Source: RUG11551 sp045586185
Lineage (GTDB): Bacteria; Planctomycetota; Planctomycetia; Pirellulales; Thermoguttaceae
Assembly: GCA_045586185.1 (NCBI GenBank)
Contig: JAZMZV010000029.1
Location: forward strand, 8,975-72,974
Length of the DNA: 64,000 nucleotides
Direction: 5' to 3'
The translations under genes were made by a program, and so were the position numbers. The first letter of the stretch is position 1, and each line of letters starts with the position of its first letter. This document shows positions 25,341 through 33,848 of this stretch, piece by piece. The notes beneath the pieces were generated by a model that saw nothing but the letters and a program-made list of their open reading frames with translations, ran no database searches and had not been told where the DNA came from.

Positions 25341-25721
25341 TTAGTATCCGCCGCCGCTTTCTGCTGCTGCAGCCAGAAATTGAATCACGAAAGCAATTGC
25401 ATTGGAAATCAAGCCAAGACCGAAGGCAATCCACGCCCACATTTTGGCTTTATCAGCGGCCTCTTTGGCTGCTTGAAAATTGCCAACGGAAAGCAACGAA
25501 TTGACTTTCGCTGCGTAAACAATCGAAACAATGCCAAATGGTATGCAACAACAAATCGTTGACAGAATTGACCAGACCATCGGGGATTTAATGTTGGGAT
25601 ACGGCTGGCTATTTTGATATCCGACTTGTGGTCCAAAACCTTGTCCGCCTTGAGGAGCAAATCCCTGTCCGCCCTGGGGTCCAAAACCTTGTCCGCCCTG
25701 AGGATTATAACCTTGAGACAT
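25341..25721 (-). CDS. CD225/dispanin-family membrane protein with Gly-Gln repeats
   Basis: 126 residues. The N-terminal 35 residues are repeats of GGQGFGPQ/GFAPQ, followed by the CD225 core: a first hydrophobic segment MVWSILSTICCCIPFGIVSIVYA, a KVNSLLSVGNFQAAKEAADKAK loop, and a second helix. This matches the dispanin pattern (a re-entrant helix with Cys cluster, loop and transmembrane helix). Bacterial members are of unknown function. It begins the minus-strand trio with the DUF2752 and zinc-ribbon proteins; a 152-bp gap separates it from the DUF2752 gene. Confidence 0.82.
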   Translation of the reverse strand: MSQGYNPQGGQGFGPQGGQGFAPQGGQGFGPQVGYQNSQPYPNIKSPMVWSILSTICCCIPFGIVSIVYAAKVNSLLSVGNFQAAKEAADKAKMWAWIAFGLGLISNAIAFVIQFLAAAAESGGGY

Positions 25722-26162
25722 AATAACCTCTCCAATGAATAAAATTGAAATAAAAATGGAAAAACATTCCGAAATAATCTAATATATCTTTAATACTTTT
25801 TAGCAATAAAAAGATACTCACTATAGATTACTTTGTTATTGATTATATTTATCGAATAATGAATAGCAAGGGGGAATGCAATAATTTATTCGATTTTTTA
25901 GATTTTTATACTAAAAATAACGAAAATATCGAAAATGACAACAAACGTCTCAGCGATAAAATCCAATTACGCCCACTTTTTCGCCTAACCAGTTTTTCCC
26001 TGATCTGTCTGAAAGACGCGCAATTTTGGGACGCTCTCGCCATCAGATATTTTTCTCATCAAGGGTATTCCAAAAAAATTTTTTGTGGGTATAATTGAAC
26101 GTAAGAGTTCAAGTAGAAGTATAAACTCATTTACCCCATATTTTACCAAGGAGTATTTTCAA
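25722..26162 (+). other. AT-rich intergenic region with pfp promoter
   Basis: This 441-bp gap separates the divergent CD225 and pfp genes. The only open frame (25859-26098, 79 codons) has no ribosome site or family signal and overlaps the promoter, so I do not call it. A TATAAT at 26090-26095 with a weak TTCCAA 16 bp upstream probably drives pfp, and AAGGAG lies about 12 nt before the pfp ATG. Nothing else is recognised here. Confidence 0.5.
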
Positions 26163-27365
26163 ATGCTTAAAGGAAACGCTATTGTCGGTCAGTCCGGCGG
26201 TCCGACCTCGGTTATTAACTCGTCGCTGTGCGGCGTTATTCAGGAAGCCCTCAAACAGGAAGCCATCGAACATGTCTACGGCATGCGCTACGGCATCGAG
26301 GGGTTCATGAAAAATGAAGTTATCGATCTGGGCAAAGAAGATCCCGCGATTATCGAAGGTCTGAAGTACACGCCCTCCAGCGCTCTTGGCTCTTGCCGAC
26401 ACAAGCTCCAGGAAGGCGATTTCGCCCCCGCTTTGGAGATGTTCAAGAAGTACAACATTCGTTACTACTTCCTGGCTGGCGGCAACGACACGATGGACAC
26501 GATTTGCCGTATGGAACAGTACTGCAAAGAGCAGGGCTGGGAACTGCGCGGCGTTGGCGTTCCGAAAACCGTCGACAACGACCTGTGCTGCACCGACCAC
26601 ACGCCGGGATTCGGCTCTGCCGGACGTTACGTTGCCATGTCGGTCAAGCAGGCGGGCATGCTCGCTCGCGACATGAAGCGCGTTGACCAGTACGTCATTT
26701 TCCAGACGGTTGGCCGTTCCGCCGGTTGGCTTCCCGCCGCTGCGGCTTTGGCGAAAGACGCCTGTGACGACGCTCCGCATATCATTCTCGTTCCGGAACG
26801 CGCCTTTGACAGAGACAAGTTCCTCGGACAGGTCAAAAAGGTTTACGATCAGTTCGGCTGGGTGAGCATCGTCTGCGGCGAAGGCGTCTGCTACGCTGAC
26901 GGCGCCCCGGTTAGCGCGTCCAAGACGGCTGACAAGTTCTCCAACATCGAATTCGGCGCCATGGGCGGAACCTCTGCCGCCATGATGCTGCACCAGATGA
27001 TCAAGGAAGAATTCGGCTGGCGCGGCGAATTCCAGGTTACGGAATCTCTCCAGATGTGCGCTGCCGACAGAGCCAACCAGTCGGACATCGACGAAGCCTA
27101 CGCTTGCGGAAAGCGCGCTGTCGAACTGGCGGTTGAAGGCACGACGGGCGTCATGGTTACCATCGAACGCGATTCGACCAGCCCCTACAAGTACTCGCTG
27201 GGAACCGCTCCGCTGAAAGACGTCGCTATCGGCGCCAAGCCCATGCCCGACGAATTCATCGACGACGAAAATCTGTTTGTTACAGACGCCTGCATCGAAT
27301 ATCTGCGTCCGCTGATTGGCGAACTGCCGAAGTACGTTCGTTTTCAGGGCGGAAACGTTGAATGA
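26163..27365 (+). CDS. pfp: PPi-type 6-phosphofructokinase
   Basis: 400 residues, phosphorylating fructose-6-phosphate in glycolysis. GQSGGPTSVIN (residues 8-18) and GGNDTMDT mark the phosphoryl-donor site; the latter is the PPi-type pattern (GGNDS/T) instead of the GGDGS of ATP enzymes. PKTVDND and GRSAGW are substrate-site motifs. Start ATG 26163 (MLKGNAIVGQ) is chosen over an upstream in-frame start because it follows AAGGAG and gives the normal N-terminus. A hairpin follows the gene. PPi-dependence is inferred from motifs. Confidence 0.93.
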   Translation: MLKGNAIVGQSGGPTSVINSSLCGVIQEALKQEAIEHVYGMRYGIEGFMKNEVIDLGKEDPAIIEGLKYTPSSALGSCRHKLQEGDFAPALEMFKKYNIRYYFLAGGNDTMDTICRMEQYCKEQGWELRGVGVPKTVDNDLCCTDHTPGFGSAGRYVAMSVKQAGMLARDMKRVDQYVIFQTVGRSAGWLPAAAALAKDACDDAPHIILVPERAFDRDKFLGQVKKVYDQFGWVSIVCGEGVCYADGAPVSASKTADKFSNIEFGAMGGTSAAMMLHQMIKEEFGWRGEFQVTESLQMCAADRANQSDIDEAYACGKRAVELAVEGTTGVMVTIERDSTSPYKYSLGTAPLKDVAIGAKPMPDEFIDDENLFVTDACIEYLRPLIGELPKYVRFQGGNVE

Positions 27366-27383
27366 TAAATGAATAATATCAGG

Positions 27384-27431
27384 ATTCGGGACGGCGCTGC
27401 GCTGGCGTCTGTCCCGAATTCCAATTTCTGT
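27384..27431 (+). terminator. Hairpin after pfp
   Basis: ATTCGGGAC (27384-27392) pairs with GTCCCGAAT (27411-27419), with further pairs inside. The T-rich stretch is delayed to about 27431-27435, so it is a plausible but weaker terminator. Confidence 0.5.
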
Positions 27432-27462
27432 ATACGCTCTTTTTAATTCTGTTTCTTGGAAC

Positions 27463-27762
27463 ATGGATAACAGCCCGCTTTCTCCTGAAGACCTGGCATT
27501 TGTCCGCGACTGCATTGCTCGGAATAATTGGACGTTTGCCAAGACGATGCCGAAGATTCCGCATTTCTATATTGTCCGCAATCGCTGTACTCTCAACAAC
27601 GAAGAATTCGACAGATTTGTCCGCCTGCAAAGAGAATTCGGGACGCCTATGCGCTGGGGGAAATACAACTTTCCCTATTTGATTATTGACGGCTGGAAGT
27701 ACTGGACGATGGGCGCGCCCATTGAAGAGACTATTATTATCAATCGCGCCGAGATCAAATGA
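27463..27762 (+). CDS. Small conserved-looking protein, unknown
   Basis: 99 residues, with N-terminal helices (PLSPEDLAFVRDCIARNNWTF), then HFYIVRNRC and a Trp/Tyr-rich second half ending IIINRAEIK. It has a clean start, balanced composition and no competing frame, so I consider it real. It resembles small conserved hypotheticals of unknown function. It sits between pfp and the metallo-beta-lactamase gene, with no shared operon signal. Confidence 0.5.
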   Translation: MDNSPLSPEDLAFVRDCIARNNWTFAKTMPKIPHFYIVRNRCTLNNEEFDRFVRLQREFGTPMRWGKYNFPYLIIDGWKYWTMGAPIEETIIINRAEIK

Positions 27763-27877
27763 TAGACGTTCTTTAGCTTAGACGTTGCTGACGGATAGTC
27801 AAAAGTACATGTAACATTTGTGGAGCCAATCGTGAAAAGATTCTTTCTCTTTGCTGTTTTATTCTTCTTAACGATTC

Positions 27878-27906
27878 TTGACTTTTCATTTCATACTGGT
27901 TATAAT
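27878..27906 (+). promoter_or_regulatory. Sigma-70 promoter for the Tat-exported MBL gene
   Basis: TTGACT (27878-27883), a 17-bp spacer and TATAAT (27901-27906) lie 44 bp upstream of ATG 27950, with AGGAG about 9 nt before the start. Confidence 0.8.
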
Positions 27907-27949
27907 AAGAAAAACGACCTTTGATAAATCATAACAGGAGTTTAAAGTC

Positions 27950-29296
27950 ATGCGCAAACGAAAATCATTATCACGCCGTCTGTTTTTGGGTCAGTGCATA
28001 GCCGCGCCGTTTGTTATTTCTCAGCTGGGAGGCGTTGAGTCTTGCCGGGCGGAAGACGCCATTCCTGAACCGGCGCCGTCCGAAAGTCCGGAAACCGGCA
28101 AGCCGTACGCAGGCTGGAAAGAGGGCGACCTCGATCTGCATTTCATCTATACGGGGCTGTCGGAATCGTGCTATCACATTTTCCCGGACGGCACGTCAAT
28201 TCTTATCGATACCGGCGACGTTCCCCCGCGGCAAGGCATTCCTGTCTTGCCAGACAATACCAGACACGCCGGGGAATGGGTGGCGCGGTATATCAAGCGC
28301 GTCAATCCGGCTGGGGATCACGTCGATTATATGATGTGTTCGCATTTCCACGGCGACCATTGCGGAAGCAATTACGAACACAATGAAATGACGTCCGGGC
28401 GCGGGGAAGATTACCGTCTTTCCGGCTTGGCTCAGGTTGCGGAGTTCATTCATTTTGACGAGGTCTTCGACCGCTCGTATCCAGATTACACCGCGCCTGT
28501 TACCGCTATGCGTCAGGGCGAAATTCACAACTGGCTCAAGTTCGTCCAGTATCAGGAAAAGGCGAATGGGCTGAAACGCACCCCGTTTGTCGTCGGACGC
28601 GGGAATCAGATTGTTCTCAAAAAGTCTCCGGACAAGTTCAAGGGACAGTTTCAGATTCTCAACGTCTGCGGAAACGGAACGCTGTGTACGGAAGCCCCGA
28701 AGCCGGAAGACGAGTTCAATCCAGATGTCCAGCTGGCGACGGAAAACCTGTTTCTCAAGTACCCTCACAACGACAGACCCGGCGCGAACGAGAATCTGTT
28801 CAGTATCGGGCTGCGTCTTTCTTACGGGAAGTTTCGGTTCTTCACCGCCGGCGACTATAGCGGCGTTGTAAAAGACAACGACGGGAAAGACATCGGCTAC
28901 GAAGCCATGACGGGAAAGATCGTCGGGAAAGTCCACGTCTGCAAGGCGAACCATCACGGATTTAAAGACGCCATGCGCCCGGAATTCGTCAAGGAACTGC
29001 AAGCCCACGTCTACGTTCAAAACGTTTGGAGCCGTTCCCAGGTCAATATGAAAACGCTGCCCTCCATGACGTCTCAGGAACTGTATCAAGGCGACCGCCT
29101 TATCTGCCCGACGGTTTACAATCCGAACGAAATTCAAACTATCAACGAACAGCCCTGGACAAATGAAATCGTCAAACGCGGCGGACACGTTGTCGTCAAA
29201 GCCTACGACGGCGGAACGAAGTACAAGGTTTATTATCTCACCGCCAACGACGAATCCATGACCGTCAAAGCCGTTTACGGTCCGTGGGACTGTTGA
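27950..29296 (+). CDS. Tat-exported metallo-beta-lactamase-fold hydrolase
   Basis: 448 residues. SRRLFLGQ near residue 8 followed by a hydrophobic stretch is a Tat signal, so it folds before export. HFHGDHCG (His132, His134, Asp136, His137) is the HxHxDH metal motif, and KANHHGF near residue 330 may supply a further ligand; LIDTGD near residue 85 is the family's first strand motif. Most resembling ComEC-type MBL domains, its substrate is unknown. The fold and export are well supported; the exact reaction is not. Confidence 0.78.
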   Translation: MRKRKSLSRRLFLGQCIAAPFVISQLGGVESCRAEDAIPEPAPSESPETGKPYAGWKEGDLDLHFIYTGLSESCYHIFPDGTSILIDTGDVPPRQGIPVLPDNTRHAGEWVARYIKRVNPAGDHVDYMMCSHFHGDHCGSNYEHNEMTSGRGEDYRLSGLAQVAEFIHFDEVFDRSYPDYTAPVTAMRQGEIHNWLKFVQYQEKANGLKRTPFVVGRGNQIVLKKSPDKFKGQFQILNVCGNGTLCTEAPKPEDEFNPDVQLATENLFLKYPHNDRPGANENLFSIGLRLSYGKFRFFTAGDYSGVVKDNDGKDIGYEAMTGKIVGKVHVCKANHHGFKDAMRPEFVKELQAHVYVQNVWSRSQVNMKTLPSMTSQELYQGDRLICPTVYNPNEIQTINEQPWTNEIVKRGGHVVVKAYDGGTKYKVYYLTANDESMTVKAVYGPWDC

Positions 29297-29314
29297 GAAT
29301 TAGTGACATTTCGG

Positions 29315-29365
29315 AGTGCGAGAGCGCAGCTCTCGCTTTTAAAGCGAGAGCGTAGCTCTCGCACT
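29315..29365. repeat. 51-bp REP-like palindrome
   Basis: AGTGCGAGAGC...GCTCTCGC is followed by its inverted copy ending GCTCTCGCACT; arms of about 25 bp differ only near the centre of each arm. It lies between the MBL and DUF4838 genes and could fold into a strong hairpin, acting as a terminator, REP or mRNA-stability element. Confidence 0.7.
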
Positions 29366-29395
29366 TCGAGAAACATTTATTCTCCCCATATTGCT

Positions 29396-31729
29396 ATGAA
29401 AACCCGATATATTTTGTTTGTCGTTTTGAGCTTGTTCTGCTTGACTGCCAGCGCGGCGGAGCTGAAGATTTTGGTTCCCGGAGATTGTCCCGGTCAGGCG
29501 TATCAGGTCGCCGGACAGGAACTGCAAAAATACTGGAATCAGATTACCGGGCAGACGCTCGAGATTGTAAAGGAATCCAACGGCGAGGACAGCTATCTGG
29601 TTATCGGGTCGGACGCGGTCAACCCGTTTGTTCGTCAGCTGGTTGAACGGAAAGTCATTCGCGATTTCCCGCTCAAAACAGCGTCTGACGATTTCCGTCT
29701 GCTGACTGTTAAAGACGGGGCGCGAACGCACCTGATTCTGGCTGGCGGACGCGGACGCTCTACGCTGTACGCGGTCTACTGCTTTCTGGAAACGCGCGGC
29801 GGCTGTCGATGGTTCTGGGACGGCGACGTCGTGCCTCATCAGGACGCTATCGACATAACCGGATTGGATGTAACAGAGTCGCCGCGGTTCTATTATCGAG
29901 GAATGCGGTATTTTGCCCATCGAGGATTGCACCGGTTTCAAGCGGAGCACTGGTCTTTGGACGACTGGAAACAGGAGATCGACTGGCTTGTCAAAAAGCG
30001 TCAGAACATATTTATGCTGAGAATCGGCATGGACGACTTGTTCCAAAAGGCGTTTCCCGACATCGTCGATTATCCCGATCCGTCCAAGCCGCTGCCGGAA
30101 GCCTTGTCCGGCTACAATAACCGTTCGCTGTTCTGGTCGCTGCAGTATCGCGGTCAGCTCAGAAAGGCTCTGTTACAGTACGCCTTCGACCGAGACTTGA
30201 TGCACCCGGAAGATTTCGGAACGATGACTCACTGGTATTCTCGCACGCCTCAGCAGTTTTTAGACAAAGTCAAGCCGGAGTTCCTGGATAAGATAACTAA
30301 TCTTAGTGGTAAAATAGTGGAACAAACCAATCAGGTTTGGGATATTCATGAGGACAAGTATCTGGACTATTACTGGCAGCTGACTCAGGCGCATATCGAC
30401 AACTACGGCAAACCGGAGCTGTTTCATACCATTGCTACAGCGGAACGGCTTGTCATTAATAAAGATCCAGGAGACGACGTAAAACTGAAAAAATACGTAT
30501 TTCGTCGATTGACAGATAGTCTTCGCAGCCGTTATCCAAACGGTCAGCTGCTTTTAGTTGGCTGGGATTTTATTTTCTGGAAACCGCAAGACGTACGTGA
30601 ATGTATCAGTCAGCTTGACCCGAACAACACGGTTTTGTGGTGTTACGAGGCGGACACAAAATCCGATCGCAACTTTACCAACTGGGACGTCGTCGGCAAG
30701 TTCCCGTACACGTTTGGAATCTTTCAGGCGTACGAATCGGCGATGGACATCCGCGGGAACTATCCGAGAATCGAAGAACGCATGGCGCACGTTGGCGACG
30801 ACCCGTTCTGCCGCGGGTACATTCTCTGGCCGGAGAACTCCCATTCCGATATTTTTATGCTGAATTTCTTTACATCCAACTCCTGGAAGCCGGGCAAGAC
30901 GACCGACGAACTGCTGACCGAATTCTGCCGTGACAGATATGGCGCTCAGGCGGACGAAATGCTGCCAATCTGGCGCAACGTTCTCCCGATTTCTCAAATG
31001 CTGAACTGGGTTGGCAACTTCTGGTCTCAGACGTTCAACACGATGAACGGCAAAGTCAAACCGCAAGACGCCTCTGTCTGGAGGAATGCCAGCCGGGATC
31101 AGATTCCGCGGCTGCAAAACGCCCCGCAGGTCTTTACGCGTCTGGCGGAAGTCGAATGGTCAACCCCGTTCGTTCATCGGGATTCCATCGACCTGGCGCG
31201 AACGACGTTAGACCGCATGCTGACCTGCGCCCGCGTTACGCTCTTTGCCGCCATGAACGACTGGCGCGAAGGGAAAATCACAGCCGATCAGGCAAGAGCT
31301 AAAGTCAACGCGTACTACGAACTGGCGGAGGCGATGCGCGACACGCTCGCGTTACACTCGGACTACTCCATTTGCGAAACCGTCGAGGGCATGAACGCCG
31401 TCGAGCCGATTGTCAATCCGGACTTCGATCGCGTCATTCTCGACAACGCCTCGTGCGAATATTGCCAGTCTCATCAGTACGAACTCATGCAGACGTGGTA
31501 CTTGCCGTGCATTAAGACCGTCTGCGACTGGGCGACTGACCGGCTGGATCGAGACGACAAGTCTGTTTTTACGTATCCAAACAGCTTCAAGAAAGTTGTA
31601 ACAGAGAAGAAAGCGGAGATGCTGTCAACGCCGTTGAAAGATCAGCGTCCGACGCTGGAACGAACTCAAGAGAACTTCAAAGCCGCTATGCTTCGCGCCG
31701 CCAAAGCCGCAAGCGTAGTTTTAAAGTAA
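29396..31729 (+). CDS. Secreted DUF4838-type glycoside-hydrolase-like protein
   Basis: 777 residues. ATG 29396 is preferred over an in-frame start at 29303 because it gives a clean signal peptide (MKTRYILFVVLSLFCLTASA). The N-terminal domain (25-150) resembles the alpha-glucuronidase GH67 N-terminal fold (AGQELQKYWNQITGQ, LILAGGRGRSTLYAVYCFLE), and the long central domain matches DUF4838 (FYYRGMRYFAHRG, then ILWPENSHSDIF). Such proteins occur near polysaccharide-degrading genes. No catalytic pair can be assigned by eye. It ends at a hairpin shared with convergent prs. Confidence 0.78.
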   Translation: MKTRYILFVVLSLFCLTASAAELKILVPGDCPGQAYQVAGQELQKYWNQITGQTLEIVKESNGEDSYLVIGSDAVNPFVRQLVERKVIRDFPLKTASDDFRLLTVKDGARTHLILAGGRGRSTLYAVYCFLETRGGCRWFWDGDVVPHQDAIDITGLDVTESPRFYYRGMRYFAHRGLHRFQAEHWSLDDWKQEIDWLVKKRQNIFMLRIGMDDLFQKAFPDIVDYPDPSKPLPEALSGYNNRSLFWSLQYRGQLRKALLQYAFDRDLMHPEDFGTMTHWYSRTPQQFLDKVKPEFLDKITNLSGKIVEQTNQVWDIHEDKYLDYYWQLTQAHIDNYGKPELFHTIATAERLVINKDPGDDVKLKKYVFRRLTDSLRSRYPNGQLLLVGWDFIFWKPQDVRECISQLDPNNTVLWCYEADTKSDRNFTNWDVVGKFPYTFGIFQAYESAMDIRGNYPRIEERMAHVGDDPFCRGYILWPENSHSDIFMLNFFTSNSWKPGKTTDELLTEFCRDRYGAQADEMLPIWRNVLPISQMLNWVGNFWSQTFNTMNGKVKPQDASVWRNASRDQIPRLQNAPQVFTRLAEVEWSTPFVHRDSIDLARTTLDRMLTCARVTLFAAMNDWREGKITADQARAKVNAYYELAEAMRDTLALHSDYSICETVEGMNAVEPIVNPDFDRVILDNASCEYCQSHQYELMQTWYLPCIKTVCDWATDRLDRDDKSVFTYPNSFKKVVTEKKAEMLSTPLKDQRPTLERTQENFKAAMLRAAKAASVVLK

Positions 31730-31739
31730 CAATTGCAAC

Positions 31740-31782
31740 AATAAAAAAAGGGAGAGCAGTTAAGCTCTCCCTGATTTGTTTT
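31740..31782. terminator. Bidirectional terminator between DUF4838 gene and prs
   Basis: GGGAGAGC (31750-31757) pairs with GCTCTCCC (31764-31771). A-rich sequence on the left and T-rich sequence on the right give U-tracts in both directions, serving both convergent genes. Confidence 0.8.
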
Positions 31783-31798
31783 TAGCGCTCGATTTCTA

Positions 31799-32770
31799 TT
31801 AGTATCGGGATTTGAACAGCATGCTGACGGATTCGTTGTAGTGAATTCGTCTGACGGCTTCTGCCAACATGGCGGAGACGTCTACGACAACGGTGTTGTT
31901 GGGTCGCTGATCTTCTGGAATGTAAATCGTGTTTGTAACAGCCAAACCGTCAATGGGCGCGTTGTTGAGCTTGTTGAGCGCGTCGCCGCAGAAAACGCCG
32001 TGAGTGGCGCACAGATAAATCTTTTCCGCGCCGGCGTCTTTGACCATTTTCGCTGCGCCGGTAATTGACCCGGCGGTGGAAATCATGTCGTCAAAGAGGA
32101 TAACGGTTTTCCCTTCAACCGACGGACCAATGAGGTTTGCCTGACGGGTTTCAGTCGCGCTGGTTCGGCGTTTATCGACCACGGCAAGCGGGCAGTTAAG
32201 GTTGTCTGCGTGCGCCTGAGCGCGCTTGATGCTGCCTTCGTCCGGGCTGACGACCATGAGCTTGTCGTGCGGCAGGTTCATCTTCTGAATGTGTTCGTCC
32301 AGAACCGGCGTCGCGTGCAGATGATCGACGGGGATGTCGAAGAAGCCCTGAATCTGAGCTGCATGCAGGTCGATGGACAGAACGCGGTCAACGCCCGCCT
32401 TGGTGAGCAGATTCGCAACCAGCTTGGCGGTAATCGGAACGCGGCCTTCGTCTTTGCGGTCTTGTCGGGCGTATCCGTAATACGGGATAACGGCGGTAAT
32501 GCGAGAGGCGCTGGCGCGGCGGAACGAGTCGATCATAATCAACAGCTCCATCAAAGCTTCGTTGACGTCTCGACCGGTGGACTGAACGATGAAAATGTCG
32601 CGTCCGCGAACGTCTTCTTCAATTTTGCAAAAAATTTCGCCGTCTGGGAAGTTGCCAATTGAGATTTTACCCAACTTGACGCCCAGGTAATCACACATCC
32701 GCGTTGCAAGGTCCGGATTCGACCGACCGCTAAAAATTTTCATTTCAGGTATGAGGTTGTAGGTATACAT
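31799..32770 (-). CDS. prs: Ribose-phosphate pyrophosphokinase
   Basis: Makes PRPP from ribose-5-phosphate and ATP for nucleotide, His and Trp synthesis. 323 residues with the family signatures: DLHAAQIQGFFDIPVDHL (Mg/substrate region), VVSPDEGSIKRA (flexible loop) and the PRPP-binding loop VILFDDMISTAGS. The usual N-terminus is MKIFSG, which begins at the tenth codon; either start is possible and neither has a strong ribosome site. It converges with the DUF4838 gene and has its own terminator. Confidence 0.96.
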   Translation of the reverse strand: MYTYNLIPEMKIFSGRSNPDLATRMCDYLGVKLGKISIGNFPDGEIFCKIEEDVRGRDIFIVQSTGRDVNEALMELLIMIDSFRRASASRITAVIPYYGYARQDRKDEGRVPITAKLVANLLTKAGVDRVLSIDLHAAQIQGFFDIPVDHLHATPVLDEHIQKMNLPHDKLMVVSPDEGSIKRAQAHADNLNCPLAVVDKRRTSATETRQANLIGPSVEGKTVILFDDMISTAGSITGAAKMVKDAGAEKIYLCATHGVFCGDALNKLNNAPIDGLAVTNTIYIPEDQRPNNTVVVDVSAMLAEAVRRIHYNESVSMLFKSRY

Positions 32771-33104
32771 AATTCAAGGGAGTTGCAGCTATATATTCGG
32801 AATGCGGAATGCGGAATTAGGAATTGGCGCAAGCGTCTCAAAAAATCTCTCGCAACTCTTCCCGTGGGTTAAAACCCACGGCTAATAATATTGAACTGCT
32901 ACGCAGTTCTAGGTGAACGCTGGCGCGTCTGAGATTTATTCTCGCAACTCGCAACTTCCGTCTATTGTACATCAAAGAATAATATTGACAAGGAGCGGAA
33001 GGAAAAATTTTTTGCCGACAGGGATACAATTTAAGCAGTTTAGAGAAAATATTCGTTCAGAAGCGTTCATTTCCCCGTTATTTAGAACATTTCAAGGAGC
33101 TATA
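32771..33104. other. Intergenic region prs-hdeD, repeats only
   Basis: This 334-bp gap holds no gene that I can support. It contains the left copy of an inverted repeat (32796-32839), a short GTGGGTTAAAACCCAC palindrome near 32870, a GAACTGCTACGCAGTTC hairpin at about 32893, and a CTCGCAA heptamer near 32940. AAGGAG at 33094 precedes the next start. Confidence 0.5.
32796..32839. repeat. Left inverted repeat flanking the hdeD-like gene
   Basis: The 44-bp segment (GGAATGCGGAATGCGGAATT, then TGGCGCAAGCGTC) is nearly identical, in reverse complement, to 33753-33796 on the other side of the hdeD-like gene, differing at a few bases. Confidence 0.75.
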
Positions 33105-33731
33105 ATGACAAGTCCAACAACTATTTATAACGATAAAACCGACGACGTATTGGTTCAGCCGTCGGCGTTTCGTCTGCCGAAACCGTCAATTTCCTTAATT
33201 GCCGCCGCAGCAACGATTTGCGTTTTGGGAATCGTGGCGATTATCTCGCCGTTTTTCTTCAGTGAAATCATAAACGTCGTGCTCGGCTGCGTGATGATCG
33301 GAACGGGATTGACGTTTGCGTTCCATATTTTCGCCTGGAAAAAGGTCAGCCAGCGCATTTTGGTGGCGCTGCTGTCGATTCTCGCGATTATTTCCGGGGC
33401 GATTATGCTTTTGCACCCGCTGCTGGGGCTTTACGCTCTCTCCCTGACGCTGGGCGTTTACTTCCTTGTTGAAGGCTGTTTGAAAATCTTCGGCTTTGGA
33501 CGTCTTAGCGGCGTTTCCTACGGGATGTCCCTTTTCAGTGGAATTATGTCCGTCGTTTTAGGCGTTTTAATCCTCTGGATAATCCCGATGGACTCAACCT
33601 GGATTGTCGGGTTATTGTTTGGAGTCGATCTGTTTGTCGGAGGGATAACGCTTTTGTCAATATTCATAGCGTTAAGAAGAATACATAAACGAGCGCAGAG
33701 CGAAAAAGAGACAGTAGGCAGTAGGCAGTAG
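33105..33731 (+). CDS. HdeD-family (DUF308) membrane protein
   Basis: 208 residues with about six hydrophobic helices in short, Gly-rich repeats (LGCVMIGTGLTFAFHIFAW, then LSLTLGVYFLVEGCLKIF), the DUF308/HdeD pattern. HdeD takes part in acid resistance in E. coli, but most relatives are untested. I start at ATG 33105 behind AAGGAG; a longer frame begins at 33060 or earlier but lacks a ribosome site. The last codons lie in CAGTAGG heptamers, so the final residues VGSRQ and the TAG stop come from the repeat. It is flanked by inverted repeats. Confidence 0.85.
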   Translation: MTSPTTIYNDKTDDVLVQPSAFRLPKPSISLIAAAATICVLGIVAIISPFFFSEIINVVLGCVMIGTGLTFAFHIFAWKKVSQRILVALLSILAIISGAIMLLHPLLGLYALSLTLGVYFLVEGCLKIFGFGRLSGVSYGMSLFSGIMSVVLGVLILWIIPMDSTWIVGLLFGVDLFVGGITLLSIFIALRRIHKRAQSEKETVGSRQ

Positions 33732-33739
33732 GCAGTAGG
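33712..33739. repeat. Four CAGTAGG heptamers at the hdeD-like stop
   Basis: Four perfect units starting at 33712. The stop codon TAG at 33729-33731 lies inside the third unit, so changes in unit number before it would alter only the last residues of the protein. Confidence 0.85.
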
Positions 33740-33752
33740 TAAACCACGAGGG

Positions 33753-33796
33753 GAGCGCCTTGCGTCAATTCCTAATTCCGCATTCCGCATTCCGAA
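33753..33796. repeat. Right inverted repeat flanking the hdeD-like gene
   Basis: GAGCGCCTTGCGTCAATTCC and following bases are the near-perfect reverse complement of 32796-32839. It contains the CTTGCGTC core seen in other intergenic arrays of this window. Confidence 0.75.
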
Positions 33797-33835
33797 TTAC
33801 TCGCTCCCCCCCTTTTTTTAGCGTTCATTTCGTAT

Positions 33836-33841
33836 TATACT
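33836..33841 (+). promoter_or_regulatory. -10 element just before queG (possible leaderless mRNA)
   Basis: TATACT ends 7 bp before the queG ATG at 33849, so transcription would start at or next to the start codon. No clear -35 or ribosome site is seen. Confidence 0.4.
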
Positions 33842-33848
33842 ATGAGAT

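Noticed and set aside
25859..26098. 79-codon plus-strand open frame before pfp
   Set aside because: AT-rich, no ribosome site, overlaps the pfp promoter and its protein resembles nothing.
26127..27542. 471-codon minus-strand open frame antisense to pfp
   Set aside because: It mirrors the highly biased codons of pfp and has no ribosome site, family motif or sensible composition; pfp motifs on the plus strand are unambiguous.
28196..29188. 330-codon minus-strand open frame antisense to the MBL-fold gene
   Set aside because: The plus-strand gene has a Tat signal and the HxHxDH motif; the antisense frame has neither motif nor start signals.
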